This document shows positions 17,168 through 24,745 of a stretch of 60,108 nt of DNA, piece after piece. A model generated the notes under the pieces. The model ran no database searches and had not been told where the DNA came from. It saw nothing but the letters and a program-made list of their open reading frames with translations. Origin of the DNA: Calditrichaceae bacterium (GTDB lineage: Bacteria > Calditrichota > Calditrichia > RBG-13-44-9 > J075); the NCBI GenBank assembly GCA_013360445.1, contig JABWBP010000023.1, forward strand, positions 1 to 60,108. The letters are read 5' to 3'. The position numbers were made by a program, and so were the translations under genes. Position 1 is the first letter of the stretch. Each line of letters starts with the position of its first letter.

Positions 17168-17974
17168 TTACAGCCGGTCGGAGCTGCACGGGGTCAGGTG
17201 CTTCAATTCGTACTCCAGGTCCGAGGGGAGGACGGTATAGAGCCAGCCCCGGAAGTAGGGGTCTTTCTCCACCAGGGCGCAATTTTGAGAAAGGGTTTCA
17301 TTGAAATTCAGGATTTTTCCGCTGATCGGCGCCAGCACGTTATGGATCAACTGATCCTCCGTTTCCACCCGGGCGCATACATTTCCCTGCACGATCTCCT
17401 CTTCCCGCTCGAAAAATTCGATGCGCCGGATGCCTCCCAGGGTTTTGATAAACAGGTCGCTCAGCCCGGTTTTTACCGAGCCGTCGCTCTCCACGTTCAC
17501 CCAGCCGGTGTATCCTAACCGGTAATAACTGGGAGGGCAGGGCACGTAAACGGGGTAAAGGTCGTTCCGCTCCCGCGCCGCGGCGTTGAATGACTGGCTC
17601 AATTCCTGGTACTTCATTCCCCGGCGAACCGTGCTCAACAGCTCTTCCACCGTGAACGGTTTGGCCAAAAAGTCGATGGCCCCCAGGTAGAGGGATTTGA
17701 CCGCGTTTTCCACCGTGGAGTAACCGGTGGTGATGATCACCGGCGTCGCGATGTGCTTTTCCGCCAAACGCTCCAGGAACTGGAAGCCGTCCATATCCGG
17801 CATCATAATGTCGCAGACGATCAGCCGGTAACTACTCTGGGCGATCTTTTTCAGCCCCTCTAACGCGTGCACCGCGGCGTCCACCTGGAAGCCCTCGGCG
17901 CTGCAAAGCTTCACCACCGCGTCTAACACCACCGGCTCGTCGTCGATAACCAGTATGTCAGTTTGTTTTTTCAT
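17168..17974 (-). CDS. Response regulator with GcvH-like domain
   Basis: This 268-residue protein has a complete receiver (D11/D12, phospho-acceptor D55, TTGYST, K105) joined to a GcvH-like domain. The domain runs over about residues 150-235, with GYTGWVNVESDGSVKTGLSDLF and APISGKILNFNETL. At the position of the lipoyl Lys it has Glu (RVE, residue 204), so it cannot be lipoylated there. It lacks the membrane helix of the paralogue 38 bases downstream. The adjacent haem-type histidine kinase is the likely partner. Lipoyl-fold domains on receivers probably serve as docking modules; this is inference. Confidence 0.8.
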   Translation of the reverse strand: MKKQTDILVIDDEPVVLDAVVKLCSAEGFQVDAAVHALEGLKKIAQSSYRLIVCDIMMPDMDGFQFLERLAEKHIATPVIITTGYSTVENAVKSLYLGAIDFLAKPFTVEELLSTVRRGMKYQELSQSFNAAARERNDLYPVYVPCPPSYYRLGYTGWVNVESDGSVKTGLSDLFIKTLGGIRRIEFFEREEEIVQGNVCARVETEDQLIHNVLAPISGKILNFNETLSQNCALVEKDPYFRGWLYTVLPSDLEYELKHLTPCSSDRL

Positions 17975-17984
17975 ATTTCCACCA

Positions 17985-18116
17985 TCTGCTCACTTCTCCC
18001 CATTCCCCAATTCACTATTCTCCATTCCCCATTCCCCATTCCCCATTCACTATTAAAAACAATCGCGAATTCAGAACGGTGAATAGTGAATAGTGAACGT
18101 TGAATAGTGAATGATT
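17985..18116. repeat. Stuttering-word inverted repeat
   Basis: CATTCCC repeats lead into CCATTCACTATT. After 30 bases comes the inverse, GTGAATAGTGAATAGTGAAC and AATAGTGAATG. The arms CATTCACTATT and AATAGTGAATG are perfectly inverted. The array lies between the kinase and the response regulator. Confidence 0.65.
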
Positions 18117-18121
18117 AAATC

Positions 18122-19987
18122 CTACCCCTTCTCCGCCGGCAGGCGCAGCGTAAAGGTCGTTCCCTTACCCGGCTCGCTTTCCACGCTGATTCTGCCGCCG
18201 TGATTGTCAATGATTCCCCACACCACCGCCAGCCCCAGCCCGGTGCCTTTTTGCCCCTTGGTGGAAAAGAAAGGCTCGAAAATCTTCTCTAAATTCTCCC
18301 GGGGGATGCCGCAGCCGCTATCGGCCACTTTGATCTCCACGTACTCCTTTTTGCCTTCCCGTTCCGCGGTTTCCCAGTATTGCCAGGCGCAATCCTTGTT
18401 GGTGCATCCGGTCAATTTCCCCTGGGAGGGCACTTCCAGCGCGTACACCGCGGAGCCGCAGGAGGGGCAGGTTTTGCCCTCCTCTAACAGGGAGATATTG
18501 CAGCGCGGGCAGGAGAGGGTAAGCTTGCTCTTTTTATGAATCGCGACGCCGTAATGGTGCGCCGGCTTGCCGTACACCGGGTGAAGGTGGATAAATCCCT
18601 CTTCGCCGTTGCTGGCGGCCTTCAGGCGGATGGAAGGCAGCCCGTCGATCTTAAAGCCCGGGTCGATGAGATCGTGCCCCTTGGGGCAGGCCGCCTTTTT
18701 TACCTGGAGAATTCCAAAGGGGGCTAACCGGATTGCCGCCGCCGAAAGAGTGATGGTTCCCCCGCGATCAGCCATGGCGTCCGCGCCGTTTTCGATCAAA
18801 TTGATGAACACCTGCTGAACCTGGTTGGCGTCCGCGGTAATGCGGGGCAAATCGTTTTCGAATTGCTTCACGATTTTGACCTGTTTCAGGCTCAACTGGT
18901 TCTCGATGACGTGGAGGGCGCGCTCCAGTACTTCCCGGATATCCACTTTGGTCTTTTTGGGCACCGACTGCCGGGCGAAATCCAGCAATCCCTTCACGAT
19001 TTCCCGGCTGCGCTTGGTTTCCCGCACGATCACTTCCAGGTCCTCTTTCAATTCCGGGTTGTCTTTGGCGCGCTTCAGCAGAAAACTGCTGTAAGTGAGA
19101 ATGCCGGTGAGGGGGTTGTTGATCTCGTGCGCCACCCCCGCGGCCAGCCGCCCCAGGGAGGCCATTTTATCCGATTGAACCAGTTGCAGGCGCGCCTCGG
19201 AGAGCTTCTGGGTCATATTATTAAAGGAGCGCGCCAGGGCGCCCAATTCGTCGCTGCCCACGTTCTCGATGGAGTAATTGAGGTTCCCGGAGGCGACCTG
19301 GCGGGTGGCGGCCACCAGGGCGTTCACCGGTTTATCCACCCAGTTCTTGACGAAAAACCAGATGATCCCGCTCAGCGCCAAAATAGCGATCAGGGCCAAC
19401 AGCAGCATCTTGAATTTTGCGGAAGCGATTTGCGCGTCGATGTTTTTCAAGCTGATGACCACGTCCAACACCCCTAACACGGTTTGGGTGCGGGAGTGGG
19501 CGTGGCAATCCGCCGTCCAGCAGGAAGGCTCGTTATAAATCGGGTTGATGATCCCGAAGACCCGGGCAGAATCCGGGTGCACCCGGAAAACCCGGGTGCG
19601 GTTGGAGATGGGCAGCTTCTCCAAAGGCTGGTTCTCCGCGTGGCAAACGTAACAGGCCTGGGCTTTTTTGTCCAGCACGTGGCCGATCTGGCTGGTATCG
19701 GCGGAGTAAGTGATGCTGCCCTCCTTGTTCATAATGCGAATGTCTTTGAGGGCGGGGTCGTCCCCGATCTGCTGAACGATTTTGAGAATATGGGGGCGGT
19801 TATTCAGCAGCATGTCGTAGCGGGTGCTGCTCTTGACCGTCTCGCTAAGCTGGTTGGCGTGGCGCTCCACTTCCGCTAACAGCACCTGCTGCTGGGAGCG
19901 GATATTCAGGTAAGCAAAAATGCTGATGATCAAAATCGCCGCCAACCCCACGGCAAAGATCAATTTAAAACTGATTTTTTGGAACAT
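18122..19987 (-). CDS. Sensor histidine kinase with c-haem motifs and zinc-ribbon insert
   Basis: This 621-residue protein has TM helices at 8-28 and 193-213 flanking a periplasmic sensor. The sensor holds CYVCH (112-116) and CWTADCH (156-162); the first is a c-haem site and the second a CX4CH variant. HAMP (214-266) and HisKA with H287 (AHEINNPL) follow, then HATPase_c with N-box near 397 and GTGLGL near 581. Residues 425-545, between N-box and G1 box, form an insert with seven Cys (434, 493, 496, 507, 510, 528, 533) in zinc-ribbon spacing. It probably senses periplasmic redox state or a haem ligand and phosphorylates the GcvH-type regulators downstream. Confidence 0.87.
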   Translation of the reverse strand: MFQKISFKLIFAVGLAAILIISIFAYLNIRSQQQVLLAEVERHANQLSETVKSSTRYDMLLNNRPHILKIVQQIGDDPALKDIRIMNKEGSITYSADTSQIGHVLDKKAQACYVCHAENQPLEKLPISNRTRVFRVHPDSARVFGIINPIYNEPSCWTADCHAHSRTQTVLGVLDVVISLKNIDAQIASAKFKMLLLALIAILALSGIIWFFVKNWVDKPVNALVAATRQVASGNLNYSIENVGSDELGALARSFNNMTQKLSEARLQLVQSDKMASLGRLAAGVAHEINNPLTGILTYSSFLLKRAKDNPELKEDLEVIVRETKRSREIVKGLLDFARQSVPKKTKVDIREVLERALHVIENQLSLKQVKIVKQFENDLPRITADANQVQQVFINLIENGADAMADRGGTITLSAAAIRLAPFGILQVKKAACPKGHDLIDPGFKIDGLPSIRLKAASNGEEGFIHLHPVYGKPAHHYGVAIHKKSKLTLSCPRCNISLLEEGKTCPSCGSAVYALEVPSQGKLTGCTNKDCAWQYWETAEREGKKEYVEIKVADSGCGIPRENLEKIFEPFFSTKGQKGTGLGLAVVWGIIDNHGGRISVESEPGKGTTFTLRLPAEKG

Positions 19988-19994
19988 TGTTTAT

Positions 19995-20211
19995 ATCCAT
20001 GGTGAATTTCAAGAACCAGGAGCTAAGAGCCAAGAGCCAGGATTAAGGACCTGGTTCGTTTATGAGCCGTCAACTCTACTCCATTAATCCATTAATCCAT
20101 CAATCCATCAATCCATCAATCCATCAATCCATCAATCCATTACTCCATTAATCCATCAATAATCCATCAATCCAATACTCCATTTCCTAAATCCACAATC
20201 CGAAATCTCTT
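19995..20211. repeat. Tandem ATCCATCA array
   Basis: About fifteen degenerate copies of the 7-8-base words ATCCATCA and ATCCATTA fill 20085-20190. They are preceded by stuttering AAGAGCCAAGAGCCAGG. The repeats are too short and spacerless for CRISPR. No gene is seen. Confidence 0.75.
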
Positions 20212-21336
20212 TCAATCCACCTTCCTGCCCGGCAGGTCTTTCGGATAGCTCAAATCGTCGTGGCAATCGGTGCAGGTGGGCGGGGCGTTAAAATTCTGAT
20301 TGGCGTGGCAGTCGCTGCAATCATTTTCGATATGGTTTTCATCCAGCGCCAGCCCGGTAATGCGATGGTCGAAATTGGTGGCGTTCCAGCCCTTGTGGCA
20401 GGCGATACAGCTCGCATCGGGTTTGGCGACCCGCCGGCGGCCCTGCTGGCCGTGGCACTCTTTGCAATCCACGCTGCTGTGGAAACGGGCGAGCGAAAAG
20501 CCGGTGAGTTCGTGGTCGAAACGGGGTTTTTCCCGGGCGCCGTGGCAAAGTTCGCAGCGGTTATCGATCTCCTCCGCGTGGCAGGCCATACAATTGTCGT
20601 GCGGCTCTTTTTCTACGGCGGCGGTTTCCTTCATGGTATCGTGGCAGCGGCTGCAGCTCTCATTCTGGTGGCAACTCACGCAGGCCAAACCGTAGCGCTG
20701 GGCGTGGTCGTCGTGGTAAAAGGTAACAATCGCGCCTTCATCCGCCCCGGTTTGATACACCAATTTGGCGGGTTCGGTGATTTTCGGGTGCTTGATCTCC
20801 TGCTTCGCCGATTTCACCGCGGCGGCGGTAGCGGCAGAGGGATCGCCTTTAACCGCGTGGCACACCGAACACTCATTGCTGTGGCTCCATTCCCGGTGGC
20901 AACTCAAGCACTGGCGGTGATAAGCGCCTTTCAGCCCCGGTTTGCTCAAATCCGTGCCGGTGGCGTTGGGGTCATGGCACTCCCGGCAGGGGGCGATCCG
21001 TCCCGGGGGATTGAAATGGTGGCAGGAGACGCAGCCGCCGGCCATATCGGCCATCTCCGCATGAAGCTTATGGGTGAAAATCGTCGGCTCGTACAGGTTG
21101 GAGAGCACGTCGATCTTCATCACCGCCGGGGCGTCCTCGGCGCGGTGATAGACGGTAATGCCCCTGCGGCGGGTAAATTCCGGCATAATTTTCAGGCACG
21201 GTTTTTCGTAGGTCGGCCGCTCGCACACGTGGCAGGATTTGCAGTCCAGGGGCATCTGGGCGTGGTGCTTTTCCCCGGCCGGCTGGGCGTACACCGCGCC
21301 CAGGCCGATGATAAGGATGAACAGGATCTTTTTCAT
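20212..21336 (-). CDS. Periplasmic 13-haem cytochrome c
   Basis: The start was set at 21336, giving a clean signal peptide (MKKILFILIIGLGAVYAQP). The 374-residue product has 13 CxxCH motifs, starting with CKSCH near residue 32 and ending with CTDCH near the C-terminus. Many distal His residues could serve as second ligands, as in cytochrome c3-family proteins. The N-terminal CKSCHVCERPTYEKPC also has extra cysteines. It directly follows the NrfD and HybA-like genes on the minus strand, so it is the likely electron acceptor of that quinol-oxidising complex, as in Hmc/Qrc-type systems of sulfate reducers. The exact complex type is inferred. Confidence 0.88.
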   Translation of the reverse strand: MKKILFILIIGLGAVYAQPAGEKHHAQMPLDCKSCHVCERPTYEKPCLKIMPEFTRRRGITVYHRAEDAPAVMKIDVLSNLYEPTIFTHKLHAEMADMAGGCVSCHHFNPPGRIAPCRECHDPNATGTDLSKPGLKGAYHRQCLSCHREWSHSNECSVCHAVKGDPSAATAAAVKSAKQEIKHPKITEPAKLVYQTGADEGAIVTFYHDDHAQRYGLACVSCHQNESCSRCHDTMKETAAVEKEPHDNCMACHAEEIDNRCELCHGAREKPRFDHELTGFSLARFHSSVDCKECHGQQGRRRVAKPDASCIACHKGWNATNFDHRITGLALDENHIENDCSDCHANQNFNAPPTCTDCHDDLSYPKDLPGRKVD

Positions 21337-21342
21337 TTTTAA

Positions 21343-21500
21343 CCTGCTTACCATTGGTTGTCATTCATGGTCAATGGCTTCGCCGTCAATTGCGCTGCGC
21401 GCGTCATTGGACTTCGCGTCATTCGTCGTCAATTGCCTGCGGCGTCATTGATAATCATTTGCACTTTTCACTTCTCACTTCTCACCTTGCAATCTTCAAT
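21343..21500. repeat. Mosaic of short words and mini-hairpins
   Basis: GTCATT and GTCAATT words alternate with mini-palindromes such as GGCTTCGCC, GCGCTGCGCGC and GCCTGCGGC. The stretch ends in stuttering CACTTCTCACTTCTCAC and ATCTTCAATCTTCAATC. It is the inverse of the pattern at 14395-14600. Confidence 0.65.
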
Positions 21501-22749
21501 CTTCAATCTCCTGCGTTCCCCGGATGGCGAATTTGGTTCGGGGACGGTGGCTGAGATCCGGCTGCCCGATGATAGGGAATACCCGCACGAAGAGGCGGTA
21601 GAGCAGCACTTCCAGAGCGATAAATCCCACGGTGATGGAAATTTCCCCGATGGAGGGGAAATAAGCCGCCGCTTCCACCGGCGGTTTATAGGCGATAACG
21701 AAGTTGTTGAAGCGGTTCAGCAGCACCCCGAAGACCACTAAAACGGAGGCTAAAAAAATCCAGAACGGCGATTTCAAGGCTTTGCGATCCAAGAAGATGC
21801 GCAGGGGAATAACGAAACCGACCACCACTTCGATGAGGAACATGGTGGTTTGCAGGTTGAGATCGGTAAGATAAACGAAGGTCTCCCGGATCACCATATC
21901 GCCGATCTTGAACGCTAAATACACCGCCAACAGCGGCCCGATGAAGCGGGCTAACTTCGAGAGCACGTGCATCTCCGGCTTCAGGCCGAAAGAGCGCGAA
22001 GCCAACATCGACTCCATGATCACCATGGGAAATCCCACCGAAATGGCCGAGAGCAAAAAGAGCAGCGGCGCGATGGGGGTCTGCCAGAGGGGATGGATTT
22101 TCGGTCCCGCGATCATCATCAGGGTTCCCAGGGAGGATTGGTGCAGGCAGGAGAGCACCACCCCCAATATAATAAAGAAGAACATAGCGCGGTTCAGGCC
22201 CCCGTCCAAAAATCGCAGAAAGCGGTCGATTCCCTTGTTGAAGCGGGCAAAAAGCCCGGGGAGATTCACCCGCCCCATGAATCGCTCGGTAACGAGGGGC
22301 AGGAATTCGATGTAGAGCACGCTCAGGTAGGCCATTACGCAAATGCCCACTTCGAACAGCACCGAATTGCCGTTCCAGAATATCATCACGTGCCAGATGT
22401 TGTAGTAGCGCCCTAAGTCCATTACCACGCCTAAGGCCACGAAGGTGTAGCCCAACATCGCGGTGAGCAGCGCCGGGCGGGTGATGAGGTGGTATTCTTC
22501 GCGGTGGAAGATGTGTCCCAGCGCCGCGGTGGTAAACCCGCCCGCCGCCAGGGCCACCCCCGCGGCCACGTCGATGCCGATCCAGATGCCCCAGGGGTAC
22601 TCCTGGCTGAGGTTGGTTACCGCCCCGATGCCTAACACAAAGCGGAAGAAAGCGAATACCAGCCCGTTCAACACTAACAGCGAGAGAACGATTACCCCGG
22701 GGGTGAAGAATTTGAACTTCAACGGTTCTGCTTTGATGGCAAGGTTCAT
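21496..22749 (-). CDS. NrfD/HybB-type polysulfide reductase-like membrane subunit
   Basis: The start at 22749 is supported by CAGGAG seven bases upstream. The 417-residue protein has about ten transmembrane helices with the NrfD/PsrC pattern. These include YPWGIWIGIDVAAGVALAAGGF, an early helix of the quinone-site bundle, and CLHQSSLGTLMMIAG. NrfD subunits oxidise or reduce quinones and pass electrons to a partner Fe-S protein. The preceding gene encodes such a protein and the following gene a 13-haem cytochrome. The three are consistent with a quinol:cytochrome oxidoreductase in the inner membrane facing the periplasm. Confidence 0.9.
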   Translation of the reverse strand: MNLAIKAEPLKFKFFTPGVIVLSLLVLNGLVFAFFRFVLGIGAVTNLSQEYPWGIWIGIDVAAGVALAAGGFTTAALGHIFHREEYHLITRPALLTAMLGYTFVALGVVMDLGRYYNIWHVMIFWNGNSVLFEVGICVMAYLSVLYIEFLPLVTERFMGRVNLPGLFARFNKGIDRFLRFLDGGLNRAMFFFIILGVVLSCLHQSSLGTLMMIAGPKIHPLWQTPIAPLLFLLSAISVGFPMVIMESMLASRSFGLKPEMHVLSKLARFIGPLLAVYLAFKIGDMVIRETFVYLTDLNLQTTMFLIEVVVGFVIPLRIFLDRKALKSPFWIFLASVLVVFGVLLNRFNNFVIAYKPPVEAAAYFPSIGEISITVGFIALEVLLYRLFVRVFPIIGQPDLSHRPRTKFAIRGTQEIED

Positions 22750-22761
22750 TTTGTCTCCTGA

Positions 22762-22833
22762 AGATCTCAAAGGTTTTCAAAAGACCTCAAAGGTTTCAAA
22801 AAACCTTTGAGGTCTGATCCCTTTGAGGTCTGG
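22762..22833. repeat. AGACCTCAAAGGTTT palindrome cluster
   Basis: A perfect hairpin AGACCTCAAAGGTTT/AAACCTTTGAGGTCT (about 22782-22815) is flanked on each side by a partial copy. It sits between the Fe-S and NrfD genes. Related copies occur at 46235-46274 and 50666-50698. Here it has no clear T run, so it is probably not a strong terminator. Confidence 0.8.
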
Positions 22834-22837
22834 TTAT

Positions 22838-23734
22838 TTATTCTTCCTCGGATTCTTTCCCGCGTTTGCTAATCCACATAATCCCGCCCAACAGGGCGAA
22901 GAGGGAGATGGGCGGCACGAAATAGGCAAAAATTGCGTGCTGCAGGGATTCCGAAGCGCCCGGCGCGGGATCGGGGCCTAATTCCGGAAAATCTAACTTT
23001 TCGAACTCTTTGCTCGCCAGGTAGAGCCAGGAGGTTCCTCCCACTTCGTACTCCCCGTACACCCGGTCGATGTAGCGGCCGGGGTTATCCTTGATGCGCT
23101 GGTGCGCCAATTCCACCAACTCATGGCGTTTCCCGTATTTCATCACCTCCATGGGACAGATTTCCACGCAGGCGGGGATTTTACCCTCCCCGGTGCGCTT
23201 GAAACAAAAATCGCACTTGCGGATTTCCGGCTGCAGCGCTTTTTCATACTCGAAGGTGGGCACCTGGAAAGGGCAGGCCACCATGCAGTAGCGGCAGCCG
23301 ATGCACTTGCCCTCGTCCCAGATCACCGCGCCGTTTTCCTGCTTGGAAAACGCGCCCACAATGCAGGCGGAGACGCAGGCGGGATAGTCGCAGTGCCGGC
23401 ACTGGGTTTTCACGTTGATAGACGCCCTCCCGGCTACGGGATTTTCAAACTCGTTCACCACGGTCAGGGCGGAGGGGTCGGGGCGGCGTTTTTGGGCGAA
23501 TACCGAGCGGTCATTGTAACTCTCGATGGGATCGCTGGGAAGATCGTGGGCGACCTTGCAGGCGTACTCGCACCTGCGGCAGCCGATGCACAGGGTGGTG
23601 TCCACTAATACCCCCATACGGTCATCGGAGAGCACGTTCTTAGGAGCGGCAAGCGCCTTTTTCGGCGCCAGCCCGGCCAACCCCGCCCCTAAGATGCCGG
23701 CGGTTTTTAGAAAGTCGCGGCGGGACTGTTTCAT
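22838..23734 (-). CDS. HybA/DsrO-like four-cluster ferredoxin protein, Tat-exported
   Basis: This 298-residue protein has a Tat signal (SRRDFLKTAGILGAGLAGL) and four Cys groups: CIGCRRCEYAC, CRHCDYPACVSAC, CIGCRYCMVAC and CDFC...CVEIC. Sixteen Cys in this order bind four [4Fe-4S] clusters, as in HybA, DmsB and DsrO. A C-terminal membrane helix (about residues 262-285) matches HybA-type anchoring. It would relay electrons from the NrfD subunit to the multihaem cytochrome in the periplasm. It is first in the minus-strand operon. Confidence 0.93.
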   Translation of the reverse strand: MKQSRRDFLKTAGILGAGLAGLAPKKALAAPKNVLSDDRMGVLVDTTLCIGCRRCEYACKVAHDLPSDPIESYNDRSVFAQKRRPDPSALTVVNEFENPVAGRASINVKTQCRHCDYPACVSACIVGAFSKQENGAVIWDEGKCIGCRYCMVACPFQVPTFEYEKALQPEIRKCDFCFKRTGEGKIPACVEICPMEVMKYGKRHELVELAHQRIKDNPGRYIDRVYGEYEVGGTSWLYLASKEFEKLDFPELGPDPAPGASESLQHAIFAYFVPPISLFALLGGIMWISKRGKESEEE

Positions 23735-24274
23735 GAAAAATCCTCCCGTGGTTGATTCAGGATTTGTTCCATAGGTCGGTTTCCTTTGTTAATCCGGTTT
23801 GATTATTCCGCCATTGGCGCAGTCTTTTGGGGCTGCAACTTCTTGAAATTCGACTCCTTAACCTCCATAAATCCATACTTTGCAAGGAGAAATTACGGCC
23901 GGGCGCCGCTCGCAAACAATGACTTTGGTTAGCTGAAAACATGATTTTCGTCAATGTTTTCGCATGAAGGGAGAACATCTCTCCCTCGCAGAATGCTGTT
24001 TGTTGCCGGAGAATCTACCCGGCTAAGATCGCATGCGCCTGAATCTGCGACAAAAATGTCGCTGTCGTCTCACGGATGCCCCAGCAGATTAAATTTATAA
24101 AAAACAGTAAATTATTCATCGCAAAGCGGGTAAAAGAGACATGGATGTCTCGAATTGTAACCACCGAAGGAAAAAGGAGATGGATGTAAGTTATATATAA
24201 TCAAACAGCTAAGATGATTTCCAAAAATTTGGCATTGAAGATGTATTATATATTCGCCTTGTAGGCCAGAGAGG
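23735..24274. promoter_or_regulatory. Divergent regulatory region between two respiratory operons
   Basis: There are 540 bases without a convincing gene. Four perfect inverted repeats are visible: GAAAACAT-N11-ATGTTTTC (23935-23961), GGGAGA-ACATC-TCTCCC (23969-23985), GCGACA-AAAA-TGTCGC (24047-24062) and GAGACAT-GG-ATGTCTC (24136-24151). They may be operators or leader hairpins for the leftward Fe-S/NrfD/cytochrome genes and the rightward receiver/cytochrome genes. No sigma-54 consensus was found on the leftward side. A 73-codon minus-strand frame here lacks coding character. Confidence 0.45.
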
Positions 24275-24649
24275 ATGAAAATGTTCAGAGTACTGGCATT
24301 AACTGAGGAAAATGGATTGTATGCCGGGGTTAGAGATTTTGTAAAGAAGGACAGTGGAGATATTAGAATTATTACCTACTCGAGTACGGTAGATCTTTTA
24401 GAAAAATTTTCTGCGATGCACACGGATCTGGTAATATTAGACGTGGATATATTAGACGACCAGGCCATCAAATTGATCAATATCTTACGATCCATCAAGA
24501 AAGACTCCCGGATTATGTTGATCCTTTCGAAAGATAAAATGGCGATCTGTTCCGCGGCTTTTTCCTTAGGGATCGTTTCTTACCTGGTAAAGCCGATCAC
24601 CACCGAAAATCTATATGAAATCATTTCCTCGGTATTGCTCAAACATTGA
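24275..24649 (+). CDS. Single-domain response regulator
   Basis: This 124-residue receiver-like protein has phospho-acceptor Asp in LVILDVDI (near residue 53) and Lys in YLVKPI (near residue 107). The N-terminal acidic pair is Glu-Glu (LTEEN) rather than Asp-Asp, and the usual Thr/Ser loop is LILSKDK. There is no output domain. Base composition is AT-richer than its neighbours. It precedes a 9-haem lipoprotein gene by 96 bases and may relay phosphate from one of the haem-type kinases in the region. Confidence 0.75.
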   Translation: MKMFRVLALTEENGLYAGVRDFVKKDSGDIRIITYSSTVDLLEKFSAMHTDLVILDVDILDDQAIKLINILRSIKKDSRIMLILSKDKMAICSAAFSLGIVSYLVKPITTENLYEIISSVLLKH

Positions 24650-24745
24650 AAGAACACCGCAAAAAAGTATTTCACTACTTAATCAAGGATAATGTGCAAC
24701 ATGTTAACCCCTATCTCTAAAATCCTACCCAAAGGAGGACTTGTT

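Noticed and set aside
20085-20190. Tandem ATCCATCA array as a CRISPR
   Set aside because: Repeat units are 7-8 bases with no unique spacers and no cas genes nearby.
20260-21342. Long plus-strand frame (360 codons) opposite the 13-haem cytochrome
   Set aside because: It is the antisense of a gene with 13 CxxCH motifs; its Ala/Gly/Val-rich product has no recognisable domain and no ribosome binding site.
23800-23840. TGGCGC-like sequence as a sigma-54 promoter for the NrfD operon
   Set aside because: The -12 element is missing (TTTGG instead of TTGCW) and the element points away from the operon.
23757-23978. Minus-strand 73-codon frame in the divergent regulatory region
   Set aside because: Its composition is rich in Arg, Ser and Trp with no ribosome binding site, and it overlaps palindromes likely to be regulatory.
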